NCBI RefSeq assembly: GCF_002783505.1
Contig: NZ_PFGL01000064.1
Coordinates: 1 to 64,000, forward strand
Length of the DNA stretch: 64,000 nucleotides
From: Shewanella sp. CG12_big_fil_rev_8_21_14_0_65_47_15
GTDB taxonomy: Bacteria > Pseudomonadota > Gammaproteobacteria > Enterobacterales > Shewanellaceae
Direction: 5' to 3'
Shown: one piece after another, positions 8,745 to 17,214 of the stretch
Layout: the number at the start of each line of letters is the position of its first letter
Numbering within the stretch: position 1 is the stretch's first letter
Notes under the pieces: model-generated
Told to the model about the DNA's origin: nothing
Databases searched by the model: none
Seen by the model: the letters and a program-made list of their open reading frames with translations, nothing else
Program-made: the position numbers and the translations under genes

Positions 8745-10727
8745 TTAACTCTTTATCATGTTATCCACCAAACCCTTGTCAGCGTCGTCATTTATTACAG
8801 CGTTAGCATCTGATTTCTCAAGCCTTAATTGCTCAGCCTCCTCTTCCGCTTTTGCCTTTGCTAAAGCGGCTTCAGCGGCCGCTTTCTCTTGCGCTTCCTG
8901 TGCTTCTCGATCTGCAATCGCTTGCTGTACTTTGGCTTCTTCTAAGGCTTCAATCGGCAACAGGCTAATCAGCTCAATCCCATTGGGGAACACAGTATCA
9001 TTGCCTGACACCACCATCACTTTGCTATCTTTTGTAAGGTAAACCAATGGCATGACAGTATCACCATAACGCTTACGGAAATGCTCGAAGGTAAAATTTT
9101 CGGTTAAATTAGTGACTTTAAGCTGTGCACCTCTGGCCATTAAACTGGCAATTTTCGCGTAGGAAACCGCATCACCAAATAAACATAAACGCTGCTGGTA
9201 GGACTCAGATAACTGATGGCGGGCACTGCCGGACTCGGTATTATTGAGACCTAGCACCTTTTTCTCACCCAAAAAATCCTGAAAGTGAAAACTGACCAAA
9301 GGGTTTAATTGCCTATATGGGGAGATGATCAGCACTCGGCCAATACCGGTTAAATCCATATAGGTTTCAGCATGTTCCGAGGCTGGATTACCAAAATACA
9401 CAGGAATATTATCCATACGAGCTAGGCGAATGTTGTCCCAGTTATTATCAGCAAGGAGCACCTTAACATCCTTAGCACGTAAAATTTTTGCAAGTTCACG
9501 GCAAAATTTCGATGCGCCAAAGATGAGCAGACCTTGGGCTGAGTCAGATTTCACCCCAAGGTATTTCGCCCAACGACCCGCAGTTAAACTTTGGATCACC
9601 ACAGTGCCGATAATAATTAAGAACACTAAAGGTACAATCGCATCGGCGCCCTGCACATTATTGGCTTCTAACTTAATCGCAAACAATGACGATACCGCCG
9701 CGGCAACTATCCCCCGCGGTGCTATCCAGCATAAAAACCATTTATCGGCCCTCGACAAAGAGGTGCCGATACCAGAAACCCAAATACTCAGCGGCCTTGC
9801 GATTAACATAGTCACAACCAATACCCCAATTCCTCCCCAACCTAAGTCGAGCATGGCACTGGAGTCGAGTCTGGCGGCCAATAAGATAAAGAGGGCTGAA
9901 ATTAAAAGAACGGTTAGTGTTTCTTTAAATTCAAGAATTTCCGCAATATCTACCCCACGCATATTGGCAAGCCAGATGCCCATCACTGTCACCGTCAGTA
10001 ATCCCGATTCTTCCTGCAGTAGATTTGAGCCAACAAAAATTCCTAGCATCAGAGTTAAAACGGCTGTGTTACGCAGATAGTGGGGTAAAAGATCATGCCG
10101 CAATACTTGACCGACGAGATAACCAGATACCGCTCCCAAGCCTAGGCCAAGTGATAGCATAGAGCCTAGCGCATAGAGCACATGGGTCGTAGGATCTCCA
10201 GATACAGTAATATATTCAAATACTAACACTGCGAGCAGCGCACCAATGGGGTCAATCACTATCCCTTCCCAACGTAAAATACTGGCCAGTTGTGATTTAG
10301 GGCGCACACTTCTAAGCATAGGCACGATAACCGTCGGCCCTGTTACCACCACTAGCGCCCCAAAGAGCAGTGCAATTTCCCAACTAAAGTCGAGTAAATA
10401 AAAGGTGGCCGTGCTGATACAAGCCCAAGTAATCACAGTCCCAATAGTCACAAGATGCGTCACCATACGACCATGATCTTTGATTTCTTTGAAATTGAGG
10501 GTTAATGCTCCCTCAAACAAGATAACGGCAACCCCAAGGGAAATAATGGGAAACAGTAAATCGCCAAATATCGCATCGGGATTGAGAACCCCAAGTCCGG
10601 GTCCGAGAGTCAGTCCACAGAGCAACAGAGGTAAAATTGCAGGTAGCCTTAGCTTCCAACCAACCCATTGGCAAAAAAGTGATAACACCCCAATCAGTGC
10701 TAACATCCCAGTGATTTGTTCAACCAT
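8745..10727 (-). CDS. Na+(K+)/H+ antiporter with TrkA-N-like domain
   Basis: Inner-membrane cation:proton exchanger of the CPA (NhaP/KefC-like) superfamily. Residues 1 to about 385 form the exchanger, with a dozen or so hydrophobic segments including VVTGPTVIVPMLR and WIAPRGIVAAAVSSLFA. Residues about 395-520 look like a Rossmann-type TrkA-N domain (LLIFGASKFCRELAKIL...VLLADNNWDNIRLARM), probably nucleotide-binding and regulatory, followed by a TrkA-C-like part. The last 60 residues are an Ala/Glu/Lys-rich charged helix, likely a coiled coil, ending in an acidic tail. The gene stands alone. The ion preference cannot be decided by eye. Confidence 0.85.
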   Translation of the reverse strand: MVEQITGMLALIGVLSLFCQWVGWKLRLPAILPLLLCGLTLGPGLGVLNPDAIFGDLLFPIISLGVAVILFEGALTLNFKEIKDHGRMVTHLVTIGTVITWACISTATFYLLDFSWEIALLFGALVVVTGPTVIVPMLRSVRPKSQLASILRWEGIVIDPIGALLAVLVFEYITVSGDPTTHVLYALGSMLSLGLGLGAVSGYLVGQVLRHDLLPHYLRNTAVLTLMLGIFVGSNLLQEESGLLTVTVMGIWLANMRGVDIAEILEFKETLTVLLISALFILLAARLDSSAMLDLGWGGIGVLVVTMLIARPLSIWVSGIGTSLSRADKWFLCWIAPRGIVAAAVSSLFAIKLEANNVQGADAIVPLVFLIIIGTVVIQSLTAGRWAKYLGVKSDSAQGLLIFGASKFCRELAKILRAKDVKVLLADNNWDNIRLARMDNIPVYFGNPASEHAETYMDLTGIGRVLIISPYRQLNPLVSFHFQDFLGEKKVLGLNNTESGSARHQLSESYQQRLCLFGDAVSYAKIASLMARGAQLKVTNLTENFTFEHFRKRYGDTVMPLVYLTKDSKVMVVSGNDTVFPNGIELISLLPIEALEEAKVQQAIADREAQEAQEKAAAEAALAKAKAEEEAEQLRLEKSDANAVINDDADKGLVDNMIKS

Positions 10728-11050
10728 ATAACATCCTTTAGGTGGAAAGATCAGTTATCCAGTAATTCAACTTGTTAACTGTCGATAACAATAACAGCAA
10801 AAGCCGATGCACTGTGAAACAAGTTCTATCGTGGGTAGGCCAATATAGGGCAATAGCATGACGATAAACCATATGGTTGATGAGTTATTACCAGAGAATA
10901 GAGCCGACTTGCACAGGAATAACAACAAAATAGCTGACAACCTCATCTTTCGATGCAGTTTTTGCCATTATGTTGGCAGGTGAATATCCCATAGCGATAA
11001 ACCCATGAACGGGAGGCATGGATGCCGAAATGAGCTGTAAAGCAAGGATG
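10728..11050. other. Intergenic region upstream of antiporter
   Basis: No gene is supported. The region must contain the promoter of the minus-strand antiporter. The segment next to the decayed tRNA holds a short hairpin, GGCAT-GG-ATGCC at 11015-11026, of the same GGA-loop style as the repeats at 1-46 and 41.3-41.8 kb. Confidence 0.4.
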
Positions 11051-11137
11051 CTGTTGGACGGGACTCGAACCCGCGCCCCCCGGCGTGACTGGCCGCTTTC
11101 TGTTTATAAAGAGTCTAACCAACTGAACTACCGTGCT
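11051..11137 (-). pseudogene. Degenerate tRNA-Asp copy
   Basis: This stretch is clearly derived from the tRNA-Asp genes just upstream: the D-arm, most of the anticodon arm and the T-arm match. It cannot fold into a tRNA. The two acceptor strands (11051-11057 and 11131-11137) pair at only two of seven positions. About ten extra bases sit between the D arm and the anticodon stem, and the base before the GTC anticodon (position 33, universally U) is A. It also lies beyond the terminator of the functional pair. It is probably a decaying third tandem copy. Confidence 0.75.
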
Positions 11138-11159
11138 TTTAAATTTCACCAACAAAACG

Positions 11160-11190
11160 AAAAAAGCCTCTGCATTGCTGCAAAGGCTTT
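11160..11190 (-). terminator. Intrinsic terminator of the tRNA-Asp operon
   Basis: On the minus strand, AAAGCCTTTGCA-gcaa-TGCAGAGGCTTTTTT forms a stem of about 12 bp followed by six T residues, ten bases past the second tRNA-Asp. Confidence 0.85.
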
Positions 11191-11200
11191 CATCTTTATT

Positions 11201-11277
11201 TGGCGGAGCGGACGGGACTCGAACCCGCGACCCCCGGCGTGACAGGCCGGTATTCTAACCAACTGAACTACCGCTCC
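11201..11277 (-). tRNA. tRNA-Asp (GTC), promoter-distal copy
   Basis: 77 bases including an encoded CCA. The acceptor stem GGAGCGG/CCGCTCC is fully paired, the discriminator is G, the anticodon loop is CTGTCAC (anticodon GTC), and the T loop is GGTTCGAGTCC-like. Identical to the copy at 11335-11411. Confidence 0.97.
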
Positions 11278-11334
11278 AAACTTTTCACTATACCGCTACT
11301 AGAGCACTATAATTTTAACTTTCAACAACTTGAC

Positions 11335-11411
11335 TGGCGGAGCGGACGGGACTCGAACCCGCGACCCCCGGCGTGACAGGCCGGTATTCTAACCAACTGA
11401 ACTACCGCTCC
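11335..11411 (-). tRNA. tRNA-Asp (GTC), promoter-proximal copy
   Basis: Identical to its neighbour: complete cloverleaf, GTC anticodon, encoded CCA. It is transcribed first in the small tRNA operon; the spacer between the copies is 57 bases, enough for processing. Confidence 0.97.
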
Positions 11412-11427
11412 ACTCAAGTTGCGGAGA

Positions 11428-11456
11428 ATAATACGGTCGAGCCTTGCTAGCGTCAA
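11428..11456 (-). promoter_or_regulatory. Promoter of the tRNA-Asp operon
   Basis: On the minus strand, -35 TTGACG and -10 TATTAT are separated by exactly 17 bases, followed by the GC-rich discriminator CTCCGC typical of stringently controlled stable-RNA promoters. The -10 box ends about 16 bases before the mature tRNA 5' end. Confidence 0.8.
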
Positions 11457-11599
11457 CCGTTTTTTTCACTCCCCTATATCGTTTAGTTAAAATTTAGCCA
11501 ACCTAATCTAAAAAACCTGACTAATGAATAAAATATCTTCATATTCATCTAAATAACTTTCCCATAACCCCTTAAACCTCTCAAAGGGTATGTCCTGTT

Positions 11600-13015
11600 T
11601 TATCGATCATTATCGGACTCATCGGGCATTGTCAGGTCGATTTCATCGTGGGAAAGTGCTGCTGGTTTATTTTCCGCCGCTTCATCCAACAGACGCTGCT
11701 CAGCCGCGGCTAATGCCTGGGCAAGGCTCTGACGCTTACGCCATACAATTAAACCTAACACCCCTAAAATCAACAACACCGCATTGATGCTAATGATCCA
11801 GAACATGGCATCTTGTTTAGCCAGCGCCTCTTCTTCTGCGGCTTTTTGGGCGGCAATGGCGGCTAACACCTCTGGACTGGGCGGGGGCTCAGGCGGTTGC
11901 ACAAGGTTGAAAAAGAGTTCGGGCAGATCGAGCACTATTTCACGCCCTGAGTGTGTTGTTGTCGCAGCAAAACCTTTAATGCGATAACTGCCAAATTCAG
12001 AAACGGGCGGCAATATCAGCTCAGTATCGGGTTCTGCTAACCCATGGAGCACAACGGGCAGTTGCAGCCCAGCCGGACCGACCAATTCAAATGAGAAATG
12101 TGTCTCGGCTAACTGCAACACTGTACTATCGACGTGCAGCATGATTTTCCATTGCCCCGTTAAGGGATCCTCTGGGGTAATCACCTCTGCATTTATCGGC
12201 CGTGCAGATAAGGTAAAAGGAAAAGAAACTTGCCGCTCAAACACATTATTACGCGCTTGAACCACAAAATCATATTCCCCCCAGGGCTGTTTAAGGTTTA
12301 TGTCACTGGTAAAAAGGCCATCGTCGGGCTTTTCATCGAGCTTTTCACCACTGTCCTTGTAGGAACCTGCAATGATATCGCCCGCGGCAAAGTTTTCATC
12401 CCCAGCCCTATGCTTACTCACAAAATGTGCCGTCCATTCAACCAGATAATCTAAGCCTGGCATACGGACGCGCTCAGCATCCCCCATTAGCTGGGCAACA
12501 ATTTTGACATGTTCTCCTTGAAAAAGTGGTTGCGGCAACGGCTGAACTTCGATTTCAAGCTTAGAGACTTTCTTGATCTTGGAGCCGACGACAACCTTGC
12601 CGACCAACTGCCAAGGCCCTGGCTGTGGCGATTCGATGTAAATCATGTCACCGGTAATACCGTCAACCCATTTTACGGTTTCGGGGTGGCGACTGGCGTA
12701 CCACTTACTGCCATCGGGAAGCACTATCACCACGGGGGCAGAACCGTATTCACGTTCCACCAATAGGGTCATACTGCTCACCATATGGTCGATCCTAAAG
12801 CGGTTTTTAAGCTCCGAAGCCGTCTCTAATGACACCACTTTTACCTTGGGGATTTGCGCGTTAGGTTTTTGTGCGTTAGGGGTCTGCACGTTAGTGGAAA
12901 TATTCGCGTTAGCAACAGGCTCAGGCTTATCCGCCGCCCAGATTACGGCACTGGCAAATAGCGTGCTTAGCACTAAACCAATCTTGAACAGGCTTGTATG
13001 GCGCGACTTGGTCAT
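11600..13015 (-). CDS. TIGR03503-family membrane-anchored protein
   Basis: Conserved Vibrio/Shewanella-type protein of unknown function, recognised as the TIGR03503 family. It has a signal peptide (IGLVLSTLFASAVIWA-AD), then a short degenerate repeat linker (PNAQKPNAQIP), then a long beta-rich periplasmic region. A single transmembrane helix (FWIISINAVLLILGVLGLIVW, about 411-431) follows an Ala/Glu-rich stretch, and a charged cytoplasmic tail ends in acidic residues. The body contains von Willebrand-like or Ig-like strand patterns, but I cannot assign a fold by eye. The gene follows dnaQ on the same strand after ten bases, so the two are probably co-transcribed. Confidence 0.75.
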   Translation of the reverse strand: MTKSRHTSLFKIGLVLSTLFASAVIWAADKPEPVANANISTNVQTPNAQKPNAQIPKVKVVSLETASELKNRFRIDHMVSSMTLLVEREYGSAPVVIVLPDGSKWYASRHPETVKWVDGITGDMIYIESPQPGPWQLVGKVVVGSKIKKVSKLEIEVQPLPQPLFQGEHVKIVAQLMGDAERVRMPGLDYLVEWTAHFVSKHRAGDENFAAGDIIAGSYKDSGEKLDEKPDDGLFTSDINLKQPWGEYDFVVQARNNVFERQVSFPFTLSARPINAEVITPEDPLTGQWKIMLHVDSTVLQLAETHFSFELVGPAGLQLPVVLHGLAEPDTELILPPVSEFGSYRIKGFAATTTHSGREIVLDLPELFFNLVQPPEPPPSPEVLAAIAAQKAAEEEALAKQDAMFWIISINAVLLILGVLGLIVWRKRQSLAQALAAAEQRLLDEAAENKPAALSHDEIDLTMPDESDNDR

Positions 13016-13025
13016 AACCGATTAT

Positions 13026-13754
13026 CTATCCTCTCCAGAGGCATTTTCCTGATTTTGCGACTAAATCAAGACGTTGTTCATGCATGACTAGTTCATCGGC
13101 CGACGCGCTGATCACTTTAAGATTAAGTGAATTAGGATCGAATCTTTGGATCCCGCCCGCTTCCTGCCCGACTTCTTCGTTGGATAAATTGAATTTGGTT
13201 TGACCGCCCGTCATGGTCAAGTAAACGTCGGCGAGGATTTCGGCGTCCAATAATGCGCCATGGTACTGGCGACGGGAGTTATCGATACCATAGCGTTTAC
13301 AGAGGGCATCGAGGTTATTCTTCTGCCCTGGATGTAAAAACTTGGCAATGCCTAAAGTATCGAGAATGTCACAAATATTGGCCGTTTTCGGGCCTTGGGG
13401 TTGCAGCAGTGAAAACTCATGGTCCATAAAGCTAACGTCGAAGTTTGCGTTATGGGCGACAATTTCAGCGCCGTCAATAAACTCAATAAATTGTTGGGCG
13501 ATTTGGTGGAATCGTGGTTCATTCGCGACACGCTCATCGGTAATACCGTGCACTGCAATGGCTTCGGGATCGATAGCTTGTCCAGGATTAATATACTGGT
13601 GAAAATAGCGTCCAGTGAGGCGACGGTTGATCACTTCAACGCAGCCGATTTCGATAATCCGGTGCCCTAAATAGACTGCACCACTGCCCTGATTCATACC
13701 CGTAGTTTCAGTATCCAAAATAATCTGACGACTGGCATTTGAGATAATATTCAT
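13026..13754 (-). CDS. dnaQ: DNA polymerase III epsilon subunit
   Basis: The 3'-5' proofreading exonuclease of the replicative polymerase. It has the DEDDh motifs: Exo I DTETTG (14-19; catalytic Asp14 and Glu16), Exo II HNANFD, and Exo III H-GALLDAE. A C-terminal segment of about 40 residues would bind the polymerase alpha subunit. At 242 residues it matches E. coli DnaQ (243). It is divergent from rnhA with a 70-base gap, the same arrangement as in E. coli. Confidence 0.95.
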   Translation of the reverse strand: MNIISNASRQIILDTETTGMNQGSGAVYLGHRIIEIGCVEVINRRLTGRYFHQYINPGQAIDPEAIAVHGITDERVANEPRFHQIAQQFIEFIDGAEIVAHNANFDVSFMDHEFSLLQPQGPKTANICDILDTLGIAKFLHPGQKNNLDALCKRYGIDNSRRQYHGALLDAEILADVYLTMTGGQTKFNLSNEEVGQEAGGIQRFDPNSLNLKVISASADELVMHEQRLDLVAKSGKCLWRG

Positions 13755-13824
13755 ACTTTTATGCGCTTCTTATGACAATTTTTAGTTATACTCGGCCGAA
13801 ATTCACGGCTATGGTAACAATTTG

Positions 13825-14295
13825 ATGACTGAACTAAAACTGATCCACATCTTCACCGACGGCTCTTGCTTAGGCAACCCCGGCCCCGGCGGCTATGGCA
13901 TTGTAATGAATTATAAGGGCCATACAAAGGAGATGTCAGATGGTTTTGCCCTCACCACCAATAATCGCATGGAATTACTGGCGCCTATCATCGCACTGGA
14001 AAGCTTAAAAGAGCCCTGCCGTGTGGTGCTCACGAGCGATAGCCAATATATGCGTCAAGGGATCATGACGTGGATCCACAACTGGAAGAAAAAAGGCTGG
14101 ATAACCTCCAACCGTACGCCTGTCAAAAATGTAGATTTGTGGAAACGCCTCGATAAGGCCTCACAAATACATAAGATTGATTGGCAATGGGTAAAAGGTC
14201 ATGCGGGGCATGCAGAAAATGAACGCTGTGATATTCTCGCCCGCACTGCAGCAGAAGCAAAACCAATCCAAGCTGACGAAGGTTATCAACCCTAA
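13825..14295 (+). CDS. rnhA: Ribonuclease HI
   Basis: Cleaves the RNA strand of RNA:DNA hybrids, including Okazaki primers and R-loops. The catalytic acidic residues are in place: [14 protein letters not shown] (Asp), the Glu of NNRMELLAP, the Asp of [11 protein letters not shown], and the final Asp of NERCDILA. The basic protrusion [11 protein letters not shown] is present. At 156 residues it is close to E. coli RNase HI (155). The ATG at 13825 is preferred to the TTG immediately before it. Divergent from dnaQ. Confidence 0.96.
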   Translation: MTELKLIHIFTDGSCLGNPGPGGYGIVMNYKGHTKEMSDGFALTTNNRMELLAPIIALESLKEPCRVVLTSDSQYMRQGIMTWIHNWKKKGWITSNRTPVKNVDLWKRLDKASQIHKIDWQWVKGHAGHAENERCDILARTAAEAKPIQADEGYQP

Positions 14296-14344
14296 TCTGC
14301 CAAGTGTATTTTCTGGTTACTTGGGCCTATTCCCCGCCTTTTGC

Positions 14345-15238
14345 CTAGGAAATGTTAAAGAAATTCCCACAAAACTGCACAAATGCCTGCCCTAAAGACG
14401 TCGCTTGGCGACTCTTATGGGTAATGCGATAAAATTGCCGCTCCAAGACTAAGCCTTCAATCGTTACTAGGGCTAATTCTTTACGACTGATGTCTTTATC
14501 CAATGTGAGTTCAGATAATACCCCTAAGCCAGCGCCTTGCTTAACGGCGAGTTTTATTGCATCGGGCGTGGTAAAACAGAACTTGGCCTCGGGTTGCATA
14601 TCCAGTTCATTGGCCGCATTCACAAAATACTCCCTCGTACCCGATCCCTCCTCCCTAAGAACCCAAGATTGACCTCTCACCATAGCGGGCGTAACGGTTT
14701 GCCCGGCTAAGGGGTGCGCCGGATGGCAAAATACCAATAACCTGTCCTTATGCCATGCCTCAACATTAAGACGGTTATCGGTGCAATGTCCTTCGATAAA
14801 TCCCATTTCCGAGCGGAATTGCGCCACAGATTGGATCACATCCTGGGTGTTAGTGATCGCCACATCAACATGGGTTTGGGTATGCTGCTGGCAAAAAGCC
14901 ACTGCGGCCTTAGCAAGGAGATAATTGCCGATAGTTGAACTGGCGCTGACACTTAAGTGTCCCACCAAATCCCCACCTTGAGTGGTAAACGCCTGTTCTA
15001 TTTGTTCGACTCGGTGAAGCAACTCCGTTGCCAGTGGTAATAATAAGTTCCCCTGGGAATTGAGCTGCAGCCGATTGCCTATCCGTTCGAATAGGCGCGC
15101 ATTGAGTTGTTTTTCTAATTCGGCCAATGCCATAGACGTGGCCGGAGGCGATAAATTGACTTGCTCCGCCGCTTTAGCAACCTGGCCATTACGTGCTACG
15201 GCTTCAAATACGGCAAGTTGCCTTAAGGTAATTCGCAT
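14345..15238 (-). CDS. LysR-family transcriptional regulator
   Basis: DNA-binding regulator with an N-terminal winged helix-turn-helix (residues about 1-60: LRQLAVFEAVARNGQVAKAA, then LSPPATSMALAELEKQL) and a C-terminal periplasmic-binding-protein-like effector domain. The closest family by eye is the CysB/CbbR/YeiE-like group. Its target genes and ligand cannot be told from context: it lies between convergent rnhA and the yafS-like gene, 23 bases downstream of the latter on the same strand, so the two may be co-transcribed. Confidence 0.87.
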   Translation of the reverse strand: MRITLRQLAVFEAVARNGQVAKAAEQVNLSPPATSMALAELEKQLNARLFERIGNRLQLNSQGNLLLPLATELLHRVEQIEQAFTTQGGDLVGHLSVSASSTIGNYLLAKAAVAFCQQHTQTHVDVAITNTQDVIQSVAQFRSEMGFIEGHCTDNRLNVEAWHKDRLLVFCHPAHPLAGQTVTPAMVRGQSWVLREEGSGTREYFVNAANELDMQPEAKFCFTTPDAIKLAVKQGAGLGVLSELTLDKDISRKELALVTIEGLVLERQFYRITHKSRQATSLGQAFVQFCGNFFNIS

Positions 15239-15261
15239 ATCAGACTCGTTTCTACACTGCG

Positions 15262-15996
15262 TTATTTTATATGTTCGGATAAATGCCCTGAACGTCCCGC
15301 CGTGGGGGCTGTGGTCCAGTTAGGTTGCAACACTTTGCGTTTATCGCGGATTGGCGTTAATGGCGATTCCAATTTACGCGCCACAATCAGATATAAACTG
15401 CCCGTACTCGGTAACCAAGAGGCCAAGGTTTGCTGCATAAAACGCCCTTCATTAAACTCGCCAATTAAGGGGTGATACACTAAACGCTCGTCACTCACCA
15501 CTTGATACCCCAACAGGCCGAGCCAATCTCGTACCCGTGATGGCATAAAAAAACGCCCATTCCAAGGGAGACAATCTTGATATTTAGGCCACAGTTTGCC
15601 TAAAAAAACCGGACTTAACGGATTAAACCCCACAATAAACAGATAGCCACCGGCAATAAGCACTCTGTCTGTTTCACGTAAAATGCGGTAGGGATCGGGC
15701 TCAAACTCTAGCAGCAGACTCATCACCACCGCATCTATAACACCATTTTGCAGCGGCAGATGACAAAAATCCCCGACTATGGATGCATCGTCGCTGGCAG
15801 TGAGGGAAAAGTGATGTGCAACGGGTGATTCCATACTCGACAGGGCTGCACTTAAAGGGCCGAGCTTCAACAAATGATAACCAAAAACCCTAGGCCACCA
15901 ATGGGTTAATTTCTCAGCAACCGCTTGCTGTAGGGCGGAACCATTCGGCAAGTCTTCCCATTGCTCGGGTTTGCGTTCGGTACTGAAATACGACAC
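15262..15996 (-). CDS. YafS-like class I SAM methyltransferase
   Basis: Predicted methyltransferase with a methyltransferase-11-type core: LPLQNGVIDAVVMSLLLEF corresponds to the post-motif-I strand and is followed by RILRETDRVLIAGGYLFIVGFNPLSP. It aligns by eye with E. coli YafS, which also sits next to gloB and rnhA, so synteny supports the call. The start is the GTG at 15996 with GGAGGAA six bases before it; a longer frame to 16098 lacks this support. The usual Gly-rich SAM loop is poorly conserved (LKLGPLSAAL), so activity is uncertain and the substrate unknown. Confidence 0.75.
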   Translation of the reverse strand: MSYFSTERKPEQWEDLPNGSALQQAVAEKLTHWWPRVFGYHLLKLGPLSAALSSMESPVAHHFSLTASDDASIVGDFCHLPLQNGVIDAVVMSLLLEFEPDPYRILRETDRVLIAGGYLFIVGFNPLSPVFLGKLWPKYQDCLPWNGRFFMPSRVRDWLGLLGYQVVSDERLVYHPLIGEFNEGRFMQQTLASWLPSTGSLYLIVARKLESPLTPIRDKRKVLQPNWTTAPTAGRSGHLSEHIK

Positions 15997-16160
15997 AAAG
16001 TTCCTCCTTCCACCATAAAACACTGCCATAAATGAATCGATATAGGTATAAACATCACCCCATTCAATCGCGTTCATCCAAACGACAACTGTCGCCAAGC
16101 ATCTTCCACTTGTGGATAATAACCTTATCTTTAAATCGAAATACAGCTATAGGTGGTCCT

Positions 16161-16964
16161 ATGCTCACTATAACAGCGATTAATGCCTTTAATGACAATT
16201 ATATCTGGGTGTTACAACCAGGAATGCTATCCCAGATTTATGTGGTCGACCCTGGCGATGCAAGCGTGGTCATTGCCTATATCGAGGCTCATAGGCTAGT
16301 ACTTGCGGGCATTTTACTCACCCATCACCATAGGGATCATACGGACGGTGTCGCGGAGTTAGTGGCATATGTAAAGCAAACAACTCAGGGCGTCCTCAAT
16401 GTATATGGACCACACAATGAAGCCATTAACGGGATCAATATGCCACTCGATCCCAGAGTCACCGCTGAGCTCTCACCTCCCTTCCTCGAGCATAAAATAC
16501 AACTACTTAGTGTTCCTGGTCATACCGCAGGCCATATTGCCTATCATATCGAAGATGCGCTTTTTTGCGGTGACACTTTATTCAGCGCTGGCTGTGGCCG
16601 TTTGTTTGAAGGAACGCCCCAGCAAATGCTCCACTCCCTCAGCCAACTGGCAAACCTACCCGCCAATACCCAAGTCTACTGTGCCCATGAATATACCCTC
16701 ACCAATCTTAAGTTTGCCCTAACGGTCGATCCAAATAACGCCGCATTACAGGCATACGCTCGACAAGCTGCGGATCTGCGTGCACAAGGCAAGGCAACCA
16801 TCCCCTCTAGCATCGCATTAGAACAAGCTATTAATCCGTTTTTACGCACAGATGACCTAAATATATTGAGTAGCATAAAACAGCGTTTCAACATTCAAGA
16901 TCCCAGCAAATTAGATAAACTCACCTGCTTTACCCTGCTCAGACAGTGGAAAGATATTTTTTAG
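16161..16964 (+). CDS. gloB: Hydroxyacylglutathione hydrolase (glyoxalase II)
   Basis: Hydrolyses S-D-lactoylglutathione to D-lactate and glutathione, the second step of methylglyoxal detoxification. Metallo-beta-lactamase fold with the dinuclear metal motif [10 protein letters not shown] (residues 54-63), further ligands in [20 protein letters not shown], and the final His in YCAHEYTL. At 267 residues the length is typical. The ATG at 16161 (context GGTGGTCCT) is chosen; the upstream extension in frame does not resemble the family. Divergent from the yafS-like gene. Confidence 0.94.
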   Translation: MLTITAINAFNDNYIWVLQPGMLSQIYVVDPGDASVVIAYIEAHRLVLAGILLTHHHRDHTDGVAELVAYVKQTTQGVLNVYGPHNEAINGINMPLDPRVTAELSPPFLEHKIQLLSVPGHTAGHIAYHIEDALFCGDTLFSAGCGRLFEGTPQQMLHSLSQLANLPANTQVYCAHEYTLTNLKFALTVDPNNAALQAYARQAADLRAQGKATIPSSIALEQAINPFLRTDDLNILSSIKQRFNIQDPSKLDKLTCFTLLRQWKDIF

Positions 16965-17036
16965 CAGAAATAGTTTTATTTCTGATTGAAATTTATACAG
17001 TTTTTCCCACTTTTGCTGATGTAAGTCAAAAATAGC

Positions 17037-17051
17037 CTTACATTATGTAAG
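17037..17051. promoter_or_regulatory. Palindromic operator candidate upstream of mltD
   Basis: Perfect inverted repeat CTTACA-TTA-TGTAAG, with a further TGTAAG half-site about 17 bases upstream (17020). It lies in the 250-base gap between gloB and mltD. No regulator can be named. Confidence 0.35.
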
Positions 17052-17214
17052 ATAATTAAGGGACAAGATTGAAAAGATCCCATAGAATGGCTCGTTTTTG
17101 CGTGAATACTTTGCGCTCTGTGTTGTCATTATCTTCATTAAAATTATTCGGTTAACAATAGAACTGGCATAAATGAAGCCCTGACAATGCACTAACAGAG
17201 GACTACCGTTTTCC

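Noticed and set aside
14300-14324. CCAAGT...ACTTGG inverted repeat after rnhA as terminator
   Set aside because: The loop is long (13 bases), and no T-run follows on either strand.
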